Positions 1 to 9,108 of a stretch of DNA of 64,000 nucleotides are shown here, in pieces. Source of the stretch: Chrysogorgia sp. JL179-B06 (lineage: Eukaryota > Cnidaria > Anthozoa > Scleralcyonacea > Chrysogorgiidae); assembly GCA_035772405.1 (NCBI GenBank), contig JAYKKM010000142.1, forward strand, positions 1,888,501 to 1,952,500, given 5' to 3'. A program made the position numbers and the translations under genes. The notes under the pieces are model-generated. The model ran no database searches and had not been told where the DNA came from. It saw nothing but the letters and a program-made list of their open reading frames with translations. Position 1 is the stretch's first letter, and each line of letters begins with the position of its first letter.

Positions 1-570
1 ACATACGACCTGTTCGACCCCGACCCTGAAGGGCCACCAAAACGGCTTGGCTCTCAGGTCCGCCATACGAGGTATCTTCTCGACGCTTGGATCGATCTTC
101 GAGAGGAAAGAGCCAACGAGCTTGCTGGTATGTTAGCTGGCATAATCCCTGTGTGGTGTTACTCATCATTCAAGTACTTTATGTTAGCAAGTGATGTCTA
201 CTTGAACAACCCTTGTGAGTCCACAGCTACATTACTCGGTAACTTCCTCCAAGTGTTCTTAGCGACCCTTCTATGGAAACCATGCCCAACCAAAGCCAAA
301 GCATGGCTTGAGCTCGCCGCAAACCGCGACGTTCACGTTTGCAAGGTGGGGTGTAATGAGATACTGGGTGCGGACGATATCAGGGACCACGTACTCTCGC
401 CAGCCCACAGACACTTTGCGAGAGATGAAAACGTGTACACCTGTCACCCATGCGGTGTGGTCACCAACGACCCACTGTATCGCTTAAGACACGAGAGCTC
501 GAAGTCTCATCTTGAAAACTTAGAGCTTCAGCGGATATTCAACATGGAACGACGGTTTCCACCAGAATAA
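1..570 (+). CDS. Zinc-finger protein, 5' end outside window
   Basis: The frame is open from base 1, so the gene starts upstream; the first ATG (130) is probably internal. The C-terminal third carries two zinc-finger-like units. The second, starting YTCHPCG, has spacing C-x2-C-x12-H-x5-H, typical of matrin/U1-type fingers that bind nucleic acid. The first is a looser C-x3-C-x11-H-x5-H version. The middle has a hydrophobic stretch around MLAGIIPVW. It ends 28 bp before thymidine kinase on the same strand, so the two may be co-expressed. Specific function unknown. Confidence 0.55.
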   Translation, partial: TYDLFDPDPEGPPKRLGSQVRHTRYLLDAWIDLREERANELAGMLAGIIPVWCYSSFKYFMLASDVYLNNPCESTATLLGNFLQVFLATLLWKPCPTKAKAWLELAANRDVHVCKVGCNEILGADDIRDHVLSPAHRHFARDENVYTCHPCGVVTNDPLYRLRHESSKSHLENLELQRIFNMERRFPPE

Positions 571-598
571 AAAATATTTCTCTGGAGGTATAGTAACC

Positions 599-1171
599 AT
601 GAGAAAAGTTGGTAGACTAGAAATCGTGATTGGTCCCATGTTCGCAGGAAAAACGACAGAGACTCTTCGCAGGTTAGTCACGTTAAGTAAGTCAGGGCTC
701 AAAGTCCTTTACATGAACAACGCAGGTGACACTAGGCGAACTGACCACGCGTTCTCCACACATCGTCAGACCATTGTTGTCGGATCAGACAGTTTACCTG
801 CGAAGTTAATCACCAACCTCCCGAGTTCTTCCGAGATAGCCGATTATGACGTCATTGGCATTGATGAAGGCCATTGGTACTCTGGGTTACTCCCAGTTAT
901 TCACGAATACATTAAAGCTGGCATTCATGTCATTATTTGTGGTCTCATAACAACGGAGCACTTAAAAAAACTTGGTGAGCTTGACACGCTCTTCCCAGTA
1001 GCAGACGACATCACATTTCTAAAAGCGCATTGCGTCGTTTGCCGTGACACTTACGGAACAACTGTTGACGCACCATTCAATTGGAGATACAACCCAGGAC
1101 CATCATTCGTTGGTGGTGCTGAGCAATATCGCGCAGTGTGCAGACGTCATCATCCTTCCACACAAAATTAA
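599..1171 (+). CDS. tk: Thymidine kinase, type II
   Basis: This 190-aa enzyme would phosphorylate thymidine to dTMP with ATP, supplying nucleotides for viral DNA synthesis in a non-dividing cell. A P-loop GPMFAGKT lies near residues 12-19. The Walker B/catalytic segment is VIGIDEGHW, followed by VIICGL. A zinc-binding CVVC pair pairs with a C-terminal CRRHH, and the lasso region contains YNPGPSFVGGAEQYRAVC. Length and motif order match cellular and poxvirus type II kinases. The start is set by the ATG just before the first beta strand. Thymidine kinase is not a core Polinton gene, so this is probably an acquired accessory gene. Confidence 0.9.
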   Translation: MRKVGRLEIVIGPMFAGKTTETLRRLVTLSKSGLKVLYMNNAGDTRRTDHAFSTHRQTIVVGSDSLPAKLITNLPSSSEIADYDVIGIDEGHWYSGLLPVIHEYIKAGIHVIICGLITTEHLKKLGELDTLFPVADDITFLKAHCVVCRDTYGTTVDAPFNWRYNPGPSFVGGAEQYRAVCRRHHPSTQN

Positions 1172-1407
1172 GGGTGTTCTCGGATACCCCACTTTTTTAA
1201 ATTTAGACATTGGTCACATGAAGCGTCCAATGTACCGTAGAAACATTTTTTCACACAGTGGTCAGAAGGTTTGTGAAATAAAGAGAAAGAGTTTCGCAGA
1301 CACCTTTATCAAGTTAAAAACGTCTTTAAAAAATGCTAGAGCAGTTGTCACTTCAGACGTCGTCTCAACAACGAGAACGAGCGCTAATTCGACTTATTAC
1401 TCGCTGT

Positions 1408-2169
1408 CTAAAAAGTCTCTTTACAATAGCGTCTCTCATGGTTACTCAACGCTGATTTATTTTTAAATTTACGAAAACACTGGGAGCACTGAAACCCAAC
1501 GTCAAAGAGATATTTTATTACCGTGGTAATAGCGTCGTCGTACGAGTCGCACAACAACGTTAGATAACCAGCGGATTTATATCTGAGCAACAGAGACTCC
1601 TGCTCTTTGGATGTCTTGCCTGTGCCACCTGGATTCTTGAACTCAATCACAAGCCTGCTATGCTGTCGGTTCGCATTGGCAATAATCAAGTCAGGCGTTC
1701 CACGTTGGTAACCTTTTTTCCACGAATTTATTCTTTTACTCGAAGTGTCTTGATTTTCACCACAAGCAGCTATCAAAATAGCTTCTGGATAATATTTCCT
1801 AAGAAAACCAACAACTTTCGTATGAAGGTCGAACTCAGTGATCATTTTAAACTGATTGTGTTTGAGACCGACGTCAGCTAAACTTTTTCTAACGCTTGGT
1901 AAGACTTCTGAGTGCACCCACCTTCCGAAGTGTTTCGCACGCTCCAATTTACTCGAGAACACCAACGAGTAGACCCCAAGTTCGTTGATAAACGAGGCCT
2001 GTTCCATCTTCATTCTACAGTCAGGTTCGACGTGGTCGTTGACCGCATCTTTTGGTCGAGCGTAACCTAGAGCGCTCGCGACTTCTTTCGCTTTGAACCA
2101 TATTTCACCGTTGTGATTAACCGTCGTGATTTGGTGACCGTCGAATAATTGCACTGAGTTGGTTGCCAT
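1408..2169 (-). CDS. Bro-N / VRR-NUC-like nuclease / zinc-finger fusion
   Basis: Three parts can be read in this 253-aa protein. Residues about 5-100 form a Bro-N domain (VQLFDGHQI, WFKAKEVASALGYARPKDA, GVYSLVFSSKL, FGRWVHSEVLPSVRK), a DNA-binding fold common in baculovirus, poxvirus and phage accessory proteins. Residues about 110-225 resemble a VRR-NUC nuclease of the PD-(D/E)xK type, with GTPDLII, LVIEFKNPGG and a conserved lysine and glutamine (TSKEQ). The tail has a C2H2-like finger CSQC...HERRYC in which the last ligand would be cysteine. It converges on thymidine kinase. Likely a DNA-binding nuclease; its role in the virus is unknown. Confidence 0.75.
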   Translation of the reverse strand: MATNSVQLFDGHQITTVNHNGEIWFKAKEVASALGYARPKDAVNDHVEPDCRMKMEQASFINELGVYSLVFSSKLERAKHFGRWVHSEVLPSVRKSLADVGLKHNQFKMITEFDLHTKVVGFLRKYYPEAILIAACGENQDTSSKRINSWKKGYQRGTPDLIIANANRQHSRLVIEFKNPGGTGKTSKEQESLLLRYKSAGYLTLLCDSYDDAITTVIKYLFDVGFQCSQCFRKFKNKSALSNHERRYCKETF

Positions 2170-2205
2170 TACTATAGCCTCGCAAAAAACTACTCGACAT
2201 AGGTG

Positions 2206-2331
2206 TCAGGTTTTTTTATAGATCTGGTTTGTTGTGTACCAATGCAGCAAATACGTTTTATTAGTCTTCAGTTTTCTACGTCGTCTGAAAAAGTTTCTAA
2301 TGTTACGAACCAGCTTTCTAAACCAACCCAT
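2206..2331 (-). CDS. Tiny basic amphipathic protein (41 aa)
   Basis: This frame begins MGWFRKLVRN and continues with five basic residues in a row (RRRRK), ending in KKT. The first half would form a strongly basic amphipathic helix. It follows the 69-aa gene by 8 bp on the same strand and is last in the minus-strand cluster. Small basic core or membrane-active peptides are common in adenovirus-like virions, but I see no specific homology. Its shortness makes chance possible; position and composition argue for a real gene. Confidence 0.45.
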   Translation of the reverse strand: MGWFRKLVRNIRNFFRRRRKLKTNKTYLLHWYTTNQIYKKT

Positions 2332-2339
2332 CACATAAC

Positions 2340-2549
2340 TTAGGTCACGTCTCCTACCACTCCTACTTTGTCTGATTCTGCAGGTAACATAATAGGTTTG
2401 CCGTAAGTCTTTTTAGACCTCATACCAATCTCAGCGTGGAGCTCGAGAGTAACGTCACCGCGACCAAATGATCCACCAGCTTTGAACATGTGGTCAGTCG
2501 TTTTATTTATCTTATATATTTCATGAGGTCTCGAAAAACATGCTCCCAT
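2340..2549 (-). CDS. Small protein with N-myristoylation signal
   Basis: A 69-aa protein starting MGACFSRP: glycine 2, serine 6 and the following basic residue match the N-myristoylation consensus, and cysteine 4 could be palmitoylated. It would be anchored to a membrane by lipid. The start codon directly follows the stop of the upstream 316-aa gene with no spacer, so they are probably read from one transcript. The rest (TLELHAEIGMRSKK) matches no family I know. Confidence 0.6.
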   Translation of the reverse strand: MGACFSRPHEIYKINKTTDHMFKAGGSFGRGDVTLELHAEIGMRSKKTYGKPIMLPAESDKVGVVGDVT

Positions 2550-3500
2550 TTACTTTATACCATATTCCTTCATCATTTCTCCACCCATGATTATGATGTC
2601 TCGGTTTGTCATGTAACCACTCACAATTTTCACACCGTAGAATTCTATCAACGATGGGTATGCATAAGGTGCGAGTGGTATTCTTGGTCGATGTATTCCA
2701 AAAATCGTTCCATAGGGTGTGCCTATCTTTTTCATATTTGCTACGAAGTCTGAGTCGGTTGACTTGACGTTGTTGACCCTGACATGTGAATTGCTCATTT
2801 GCCAGTGTATTGATATCATATGCATTTTACTTATGTCAATGCTACTCGGAATAGTGCATATGCTCTCCATTGCTGGGATGCTACCACCATACGCGAGTCC
2901 ATTAGTCATACCAGTCTTGTACCCTATGAACTTATCCCACTGACCGTCGTCGTTTGATATAATCGTCTCCCAATTTGATCCAGCGGTACGAGTGGGTAAC
3001 CGCGCTACGACAAAAATGGAGAGGTCACACCACTGCATACTGGGGCAGTTAAAATGAAGACCTGACTCAAGTGGGATTGGTGTTAACACAGGTGACAGAA
3101 AACTTTGGCTTACACTACTGATGCCGACAATAGGACCATAAGCCGGGTTGTTTTGCACTAATTTACTTGTTTCACCAATGGCTTTCACTTTGTTTGAACC
3201 ATTGGTGTGAAATTCCACGTTTTTCAGGGCGTGTGTGCTAACGTTGAAGTCGAGCACAATGTTGTAGGACTGACTCTTGAGGTAGCTTGATAGCAGCTGC
3301 TCTAGAGTTCTTTTATTGGTGGCGTCTGAGTCATCGACTGGGTCTGCTACGTTTTTTATCGCTGAGCCTTGCATGTCTATTATTCCAGACATCCTCCCGC
3401 CGGTCGCGCTTAATTTAGGATCTTCGTCCAGATGCCTTTTCGTTCTCTTTAGTATTTTATCGTGAGGGTCGTCAGACTCATACCCATAGTTTAGACTCAT
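2550..3500 (-). CDS. Virion-type protein with LamG-like C-terminal domain (316 aa)
   Basis: Residues about 140-316 align by eye with the 278-aa gene of the downstream array: VSIFVV/LSIFVV, NDDG-x-x-DKFI, LAYGGS/LSYGGG, a histidine-rich ISIHWQM/ISAHWMM, HVRVNN/HMRVNN and a terminal MMKEY. This pattern of beta strands resembles a concanavalin/LamG sandwich, suggesting a carbohydrate- or receptor-binding surface protein. The N-terminus MSLNYGYES is almost identical to that of the 263-aa gene at 5614, although the proteins are otherwise unrelated. It starts 2 bp after the end of the preceding gene. Confidence 0.65.
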   Translation of the reverse strand: MSLNYGYESDDPHDKILKRTKRHLDEDPKLSATGGRMSGIIDMQGSAIKNVADPVDDSDATNKRTLEQLLSSYLKSQSYNIVLDFNVSTHALKNVEFHTNGSNKVKAIGETSKLVQNNPAYGPIVGISSVSQSFLSPVLTPIPLESGLHFNCPSMQWCDLSIFVVARLPTRTAGSNWETIISNDDGQWDKFIGYKTGMTNGLAYGGSIPAMESICTIPSSIDISKMHMISIHWQMSNSHVRVNNVKSTDSDFVANMKKIGTPYGTIFGIHRPRIPLAPYAYPSLIEFYGVKIVSGYMTNRDIIIMGGEMMKEYGIK

Positions 3501-3502
3501 TA

Positions 3503-4901
3503 CTACTTCAAGGTGTATTTGGTTACTAAATAGCCAGAGACTGCTGAGAACCCTAACACTATCGCCAGCGTTGTCGTGTCTGACTTACTTGTGGTGGTCT
3601 GTGCTATTTGATTGGTGGTGGCCACTGTTTTCTTCGCGGCAGGTCCTAGCTTTGAAGGTCCTAGCTTTGAAGGTGGTGCGACTAGAGTTTCCAAGTGGAG
3701 TCCTGCCGCTTGATGGACTTTCTTGTGCTTCGCTTTTGACGCTCGGTGGTAGTTCAACCCATCGTTGTACCCAAATGTCATCCCAGTTTCAGACGAAGTT
3801 CTGAGCACGTTATTGTAACTAACAATGGGGTCCTTTAACAAGACCATGCTTCTGGGGATCAGCCAAGTGTTGGGTGTCACAGCTGTGTCTAGCTTAACTT
3901 TGATCTCACTAATCGCTTTGTTCATAAGGTTGATCCAAACACTCGGTGAATATTGAACCACAGCGTTTTCAACGATGTCTCTAAAGATTTGTTGCGTTTT
4001 CTCGAGCACTAGCTCTAGTTCCCACGATGCTTTGCTTTGACCTCGCTTGGGCTCCAAGAATGGCGTACATGTAAACTTCAATCGATTGGTTTAGTAGTTC
4101 TTGCCCTAGTGGTGTGAACCCGTCAGAGTGTCTTGGGCAATACCGACGATAATCACCTTGGATGTCTTTGATGTATCTATTGTCAACATCAGTCAATGGT
4201 AGGTGACCTTTCAAAAGTCGCCAGTCAGGGAGGTACAGTCTTAAGATGTTGTTAATGTCAACTTGGCTCTTACTCAAACGGAACATCACACGACGAATGG
4301 TGAAGTACACGTGAAACCTCATGAGACCCACGACTTGCTTTGGGGTGTCGACATGATAACTTAAGTTTTGTAGAGACACCCCTGAGCGGTATGTAGCGAT
4401 GTACATACCTGCGATCGCTTGATAGTAACTCTCGAGTAGAGTCCAAACTGTGTTAACGTTACCACCAATTGCCTTGTCGTTGTGACGTCTTTTGGTGTCG
4501 ATGAGTATTCTCGGTAGGTCTGATTTGAAGGAATTATTGTCGTCAACAAAGACGTCAAAATTGTGGGTTGGGTAATTTAGGACATATGGTGGAAACGTCT
4601 CGACTTCTCTGTAGCTCTTGTGGGTCTCCGTCAGTAGTAACTTTGGGACACGCCCATCGCTCGACCATATTCTTGGGAATCTTGGTGTATTGCTAAGGAA
4701 TTTCGTGAAGCCCTTGTTCTTCGTGAACTTTGATGACTTTATGTTTATCATGTCAGAGTACTTTGAACCCGACTTGAAGTAAATGTCAACGGTCTTGACT
4801 GTTTTATTGTCGTCTGCGAGGTTGTACCCAAACTCAAACTTATCTAGTTGCGCGTTTGGAAATTCACCAAGAAGAATTAGTTCACCCTTGCTTTCTTCTT
4901 G
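3503..4901 (-). pseudogene. Frameshifted relative of the array 435-aa protein
   Basis: Two overlapping frames together match the array 435-aa gene along its length: FPRIWSSDGRVPKLLLT, ILIDTKRRH, SGVSLQNL, LMRFHVYFTIRRVMFRL, QSIEVYMYAILGAQAR, then FRDIVENAVVQYSPSVWINL and TPNTWLIPRS. The frame breaks at the TTTT run near 3997-4000. The 5' end is also damaged: the homologous frame is open from 4901 but has no ATG before 4751. The tail contains a hydrophobic segment (LAIVLGFSAVSGYLV) and a duplicated SKLGP motif. Either a decayed gene or one with sequencing errors. Confidence 0.7.
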
Positions 4902-4931
4902 TTAGCATCTACATAACACACACTATATTAT

Positions 4932-5594
4932 ATGGTCAGGGTCGTAGTGTTGATTAGAGGCCCAACGGAAACTGTGGATCTACCAGAGGCACTTTTGACG
5001 TTTGGCTCAGATCCTCACTTACTAGTGAAAAAAGCGACCATCTTTTGGGACTACATTAACGTGGAGACCGGTGTGAATGATGAAATAAGTTACAACAGCA
5101 ACAAACACGTTTTTGAGTCTGGGTACCACACTTTTAAAATGATTGCTGACGAGTTGAAGGGATTGGGGGCTATCGAGCTAGTAGCCAACAAACACAATTC
5201 AAAGTGTGAGATAAAAACTGACCAACAATTAGAGCTGTTTAAATTTGGGGAGCTGTTAGGGTTCAACGATAACACAACGGTGAGTAGTAGTGGTTTGGCT
5301 AGCCCTAACGTTGTGAATGTTAACAAAGGGTTGAAGTATGTACAAGTAGGTTGTAGCATTGTGAACAGACCTGAGAATATTGTTAATGGTAGCAAAAGCG
5401 AGGTTATCGTTGAGCTACCATTGACCACCACCCAACCACTGAAGAGCTCCGTTCAACACTTCTTCAATATTGAGTCGAAGGTGTCGATAAACAAAGGCGC
5501 TTTTACACAGCTGGTGTTTAATGTGACTGACCAAGATGGTAGTGGTGTCAACGTTGGTGACATATTGTTGGATTTGTATGCGACGCTTGAGTAG
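4932..5594 (+). CDS. Capsid-like beta-rich protein, paralogue 1 (220 aa)
   Basis: This protein shares its whole layout with the 263-aa neighbour and the array 217-aa gene: an N-terminal beta strand, KKATIFWDYINV, GYHTFKM, a CEI strand, FGELLGF, SPNVVNVNKGLKYVQVGC, NGSKSEVIVELPLTT, IESKVSINKG and a closing VGDILLDLY. Alternating short strands and conserved turns suggest a single jelly-roll fold, and the position in a virion gene cluster makes a penton-like or minor capsid role plausible. That role is an inference. It is transcribed divergently from the 435-like pseudogene, with about 30 bp between. Confidence 0.6.
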   Translation: MVRVVVLIRGPTETVDLPEALLTFGSDPHLLVKKATIFWDYINVETGVNDEISYNSNKHVFESGYHTFKMIADELKGLGAIELVANKHNSKCEIKTDQQLELFKFGELLGFNDNTTVSSSGLASPNVVNVNKGLKYVQVGCSIVNRPENIVNGSKSEVIVELPLTTTQPLKSSVQHFFNIESKVSINKGAFTQLVFNVTDQDGSGVNVGDILLDLYATLE

Positions 5595-5613
5595 CTAAAC
5601 GCACGCTAAAGTA

Positions 5614-6405
5614 ATGAGTCTAAACTACGGGTATGACTCTGGTGGTTACACTGAGAAGCGACGTGTAGACGACGGTCCTCAAAAGTTGACGGCGCTCATT
5701 GAAGGTGTGGAGAAAGTCATAACTTTTGACCATAGTGTGGTAGTCACACACGATAACCCACACATTATAGTTAAGACAGCCACTGTGTTTTGGAACTACA
5801 ACAATGTGACGAGTAACGCCAATATTCGATTCTTACGTGTTGGATCAGGAACACCAACGTCGGTGTTCTCAACACCTCGATTGGGTGGGGGTCACTACGA
5901 CTTCGACGCGTTGGTTAGAGCTCTACGACACGCGCTCAGGGTGGTTTATGTAGACTTCGTGGTGGAGAAACTGATAGCCACAGGTGGAAGTAGGGCCAAA
6001 GCTCAGCCTATTAGGGTTGGACCCACCACCGTGTTTGAACTTAGTCTAGGTGACATTGGGCTCTTGCTTGGTTTCGCGAAGGATGCAGGAATTGTGTTAG
6101 ATGGTAAGTGGCACAACAGCCCAAACAAGATTGATGTGAATGGAGATCTAAAGTATGTAGAGGTCTCGTGCGACGCTGTTGAGACGGAGAGCAACGTGGG
6201 CATTGATGGGAAGCGTAGCGATGTGATCACAACATTGCCAGTGACCACCGAGCGGTCTCTAGATGGGGGGATACAACGTTATGCATACGTCGAGTCCAAG
6301 GTGAGAATTAAAAAAGGTGTTTACTCAAGTATGACGTTTCGTGTCAAACCAAACAACGGTGACGCTGACGTTGGCGCGGTGCTATTGGAACTGTATATTG
6401 TGTGA
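5614..6405 (+). CDS. Capsid-like beta-rich protein, paralogue 2 (263 aa)
   Basis: A tandem paralogue of the preceding gene with a 35-40 residue N-terminal extension and an insertion (VVEKLIATGGSRAKAQ) in the middle. Shared blocks are VKTATVFWNYNNV, LGDIGLLLGF, SPNKIDVNGDLKYVEVSCD, GKRSDVITTLPVTT, VESKVRIKKG and VGAVLLELYIV. The extension begins MSLNYGYDS, matching the N-terminus of the unrelated 316-aa protein on the other strand. It lies 19 bp after paralogue 1 and 5 bp before the integrase start, so the three look co-transcribed. Confidence 0.6.
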   Translation: MSLNYGYDSGGYTEKRRVDDGPQKLTALIEGVEKVITFDHSVVVTHDNPHIIVKTATVFWNYNNVTSNANIRFLRVGSGTPTSVFSTPRLGGGHYDFDALVRALRHALRVVYVDFVVEKLIATGGSRAKAQPIRVGPTTVFELSLGDIGLLLGFAKDAGIVLDGKWHNSPNKIDVNGDLKYVEVSCDAVETESNVGIDGKRSDVITTLPVTTERSLDGGIQRYAYVESKVRIKKGVYSSMTFRVKPNNGDADVGAVLLELYIV

Positions 6406-6410
6406 GTTAT

Positions 6411-7515
6411 ATGGAACTTGGTGTGGAGACAGAACAAGGGTTGAGAGACATTTACTATAATCCTAAGACAGGGTACAGTGGTGCGGAGAGGCTGTATCAA
6501 AGTGCATTGGGAGACGGATTGAAAGTAACTAGAAAAAACAGTGAAAGAATGGTTGACAGCGCAGGACACTTACACTAGGTACAAACCTATTGTGAGAAAA
6601 CATAAATTCCGTGCGACTTTTGTTGGATTTCTTGGTGAAGAGCTCCAAATGGACTTAGTGGACATGAGTAAGTACTCAAAACAGAATGGAGGGTATTATT
6701 GGATATTGACAGGCATTGAAATATTGAGTAGATACGCTTTTGGAATTGCAGTTTATAGAAAAGACACTAAGAACATGACTAAGGCTGTTGGGGAGCTATT
6801 GAATGACTTTAAAGATCGGTTTGGAACCACACCTAAGTTAGCGCAATTTGACGACGGACTTGAGTTCTACAATGTTGGTGTGAAAAGTTTACTGAAAGAA
6901 CATGGTGTTGAATATTTCAGCACTAAGAGTGATAAAAAGGCTGCTGTTGTTGAGCGTTTTAATAGAAGTCTCAAGAGCATTATGTGGAAGTACTTTTACA
7001 CCCATGGGACATACAAATGGATTGACGCTTTGGACCAGTTCGTGAGCAATTACAATAGCAATGTGAATCGAAGCATTATGATGAAGCCAAAGGATGTCAA
7101 TAAGTCAAATGAGGGTGAAGTGTGGACCACTTTGTTTGGCCACCAATTCGCAGACAACCCATTGCCAAAGTTTAGAGTTGGTGAGTCAGTGAGAATTAGT
7201 AAATACAAGAGTGTGTTCACAAAGGGTTATGAGGCCAACTTCACTGAAGAGCTGTTTAAAGTGGTAAAGGTTATTCGTGGTGATCCGAATGTGTACGAAA
7301 TTGAGGATCACACCGGTGAACAGATTATTGGTAAATTTTACGAACAGGAATTATCGCTGGTCAATAGGAAACATGGCGACGATGTATACAGAGTTGAAAA
7401 GGTGTTGAAAAGAAAGAAAGTCAGAGGGAAGAAGATGGCGCTGGTCAAATGGTTGGGTTATGAGAGCAAACATAATTCGTGGATACCAGAAAGCGATATT
7501 CAAAATGTGAGCTAG
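6411..7515 (+). pseudogene. Retroviral-type integrase with chromodomain, frameshifted near the start
   Basis: From about 6541 the frame encodes a DDE integrase core: first Asp in LQMDLVDMS, second in QFDDGLEF, and Glu in AAVVERFNR, the order and spacing of Polinton/retrovirus integrases. The C-terminus has an SH3-like part and a chromodomain (DVYRVEKVLKRKK, ALVKWLGYESKHNSWIPE), which can steer integration to chromatin. The natural start is probably the ATG at 6411, whose frame (LRDIYYNPKTGYSGAERLYQ) looks like the N-terminal helical region. It is separated from the core by one extra base in the A-run at 6533-6538. It may be inactive, or the extra A may be a sequencing error. Confidence 0.85.
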
Positions 7516-7521
7516 TGTAAT

Positions 7522-8946
7522 ATGGCTGAAGGTAGGGAAGGTAAGGAAGGTTTTGACGAGATTCAGATGGAGAACCTTGGTAGAGCCTACACTGACGATC
7601 AATTAGATGTCGAACTTGAGAGCGCCACCAAAGCTTACAATTTACTCGACGATAGGTACACCAGTGATGACATGCCAGATATTGTGCGCGTCGAGTACGA
7701 AAAATTGTATGGGAGAGTGGCTAGACTACAGGGTGAGCAAGAGAGGAGGTTTCTAGAAAAAGAGACGTCATTTATCGACACTGATAATGGTAAGACGGTG
7801 ACAATAAGGGGGACTAACACAGAAGTCCCAACAGTAGAGTTTGTTGAACAGGAGTTATATGGTGACGTCAATGACGTAAGTTTCAGTCTAGCTTTTGAAG
7901 AGGAGGAGGAAATTAAGAGAAGACTGGGTGAGCTAAAAGCGTCCAACAAAGAGCTAACAGAAAACAATGTAAAAAGAATCAAGCTAATAAATAGGAAAAT
8001 ACGTAAATTAAGCAAAAAGGGACTCGGACACGACGACGCGTCAAGGAAAATAGTCAACAGGTCGCAGGTTACGGACTCAGGGGCTATTCTTTTCAAACCG
8101 ATAAACAAAGATGGTAAATATGGAAAACCCAAACGAATTCTAATACCTAATAAAAAAGGCTTGATCTACAGTAAAGACGCGAGTAGTAAAAACGCGATTG
8201 AGCAGTTCAAACAGTTAGTTAGTCAAATCCCTGAGAATGCAGAAACAACAGTCGCCACAACAGAAGTGGCCCCAGACGACTTCCCAGTAATTGAGACAAG
8301 AGTGGATAATGATGACACACCTGGGCTATCACCAGACGAGAACCGCGGGCTGAATGGTGTGCTTAACCCAAGCGATAGCGTGTTGCGTGAATCGAGAATA
8401 GGTGACACTGGTGCGTTGCAAATACAAGCAGACTATTTTCAAGAAGCGATAGACGAATCGAACAAGAGATTGGCAGAGCTTAACAGAAAAGCTGAGCAAA
8501 GTGGTCTTACGAGTGATGAAGAGCAAGAGTACGCCATTTTGTTTGAAAGAGTGGGAGGACTTGAGCGAGCCAGAGACAAAACCTTGGCACAGCGTGAGCT
8601 TGAAGAGGTTAGAGAGCAACAAGAAGTCGACATTGATAGATTGCAGAAGTTTAAGGAATGGGCTAAAGAAAATGTGGTTGGGTTGAGTGCCGTAGCAATT
8701 TCAGTGGCTGGAATTATAACAACAATTATTATCGCTGGGAGGTCTGCTGTCATGAAAGGCGCTATGGCCACGAGGTCGTTCGCACAGGCTGTTAAGAACG
8801 CGATAACGAAGATGGGTCCATGGGCTGTTGGGTTGGCTAATTTAGTTTACAATGCGCTGACGTTGGGTGCAAAGGGTCTCGCATGGTTGGCTCAAAATCT
8901 CTGGGTACTCGCGGTGGTACTTGCGTGGTTTGCTTATGACTATTAA
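7522..8946 (+). CDS. Membrane-associated virion-type protein (474 aa)
   Basis: Acidic, charged N-terminal two thirds with probable coiled coils (EEEEEIKRRLGELKASNKEL), then a hydrophobic, glycine/alanine-rich C-terminus from about residue 375 (AVAISVAGIITTIIIAGR, TRSFAQAVKNAI, NLWVLAVVLAWFAYDY). A central block NGVLNPSDSVLRESRIG is shared with the array 376-aa gene, as are RDGK-type strands and the FA-AVKNAI...GP-A-G-ANL-YN pattern. That makes the two homologous. The place next to capsid genes suggests an internal virion membrane or minor capsid protein. Function not established. It starts 6 bp after integrase. Confidence 0.65.
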   Translation: MAEGREGKEGFDEIQMENLGRAYTDDQLDVELESATKAYNLLDDRYTSDDMPDIVRVEYEKLYGRVARLQGEQERRFLEKETSFIDTDNGKTVTIRGTNTEVPTVEFVEQELYGDVNDVSFSLAFEEEEEIKRRLGELKASNKELTENNVKRIKLINRKIRKLSKKGLGHDDASRKIVNRSQVTDSGAILFKPINKDGKYGKPKRILIPNKKGLIYSKDASSKNAIEQFKQLVSQIPENAETTVATTEVAPDDFPVIETRVDNDDTPGLSPDENRGLNGVLNPSDSVLRESRIGDTGALQIQADYFQEAIDESNKRLAELNRKAEQSGLTSDEEQEYAILFERVGGLERARDKTLAQRELEEVREQQEVDIDRLQKFKEWAKENVVGLSAVAISVAGIITTIIIAGRSAVMKGAMATRSFAQAVKNAITKMGPWAVGLANLVYNALTLGAKGLAWLAQNLWVLAVVLAWFAYDY

Positions 8947-9093
8947 GGCAAGAACATTGTAAACACACAATCCGGTGTGCTTCTTGAGATCACTAAGAAA
9001 GCGACGACTGCAAATGTCATGTGCAGGGTGTTTGTGATAAGTGATGGGTTGGTCAACTTCATGAACAATGGGCTGCAATCAATCCAGTATTAA
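8947..9093 (+). pseudogene. C-terminal remnant, probably of a major capsid protein
   Basis: Directly after the stop of the 474-aa gene and in the same frame there are 48 open codons, with no start, ending at TAA (9091-9093). Readable pieces are IVNTQSGVLLEI, CRVFVISDGLVNF and GLQSIQY. I interpret this as the C-terminus of the capsid protein whose N-terminal 348 residues are found in the array units, where the gene also follows the paralogue of the 474-aa protein. The inference rests on position and my recollection of the family. If right, region A lost nearly all of its capsid gene by deletion. Confidence 0.4.
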
Positions 9094-9108
9094 ATCAAAC
9101 GTGAGTTA

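Noticed and set aside
1044..1466. 140-aa plus-strand frame overlapping thymidine kinase and the Bro-N gene
   Set aside because: It overlaps two well-supported genes in other frames and shows no recognisable domain.
6531..6545. A AAA AAC heptamer in the integrase start frame as a -1 ribosomal frameshift site
   Set aside because: The phase fits the slippery rule, but a -1 shift runs into TGA at once; the integrase core lies in the +1 frame. A homopolymer indel explains it better.
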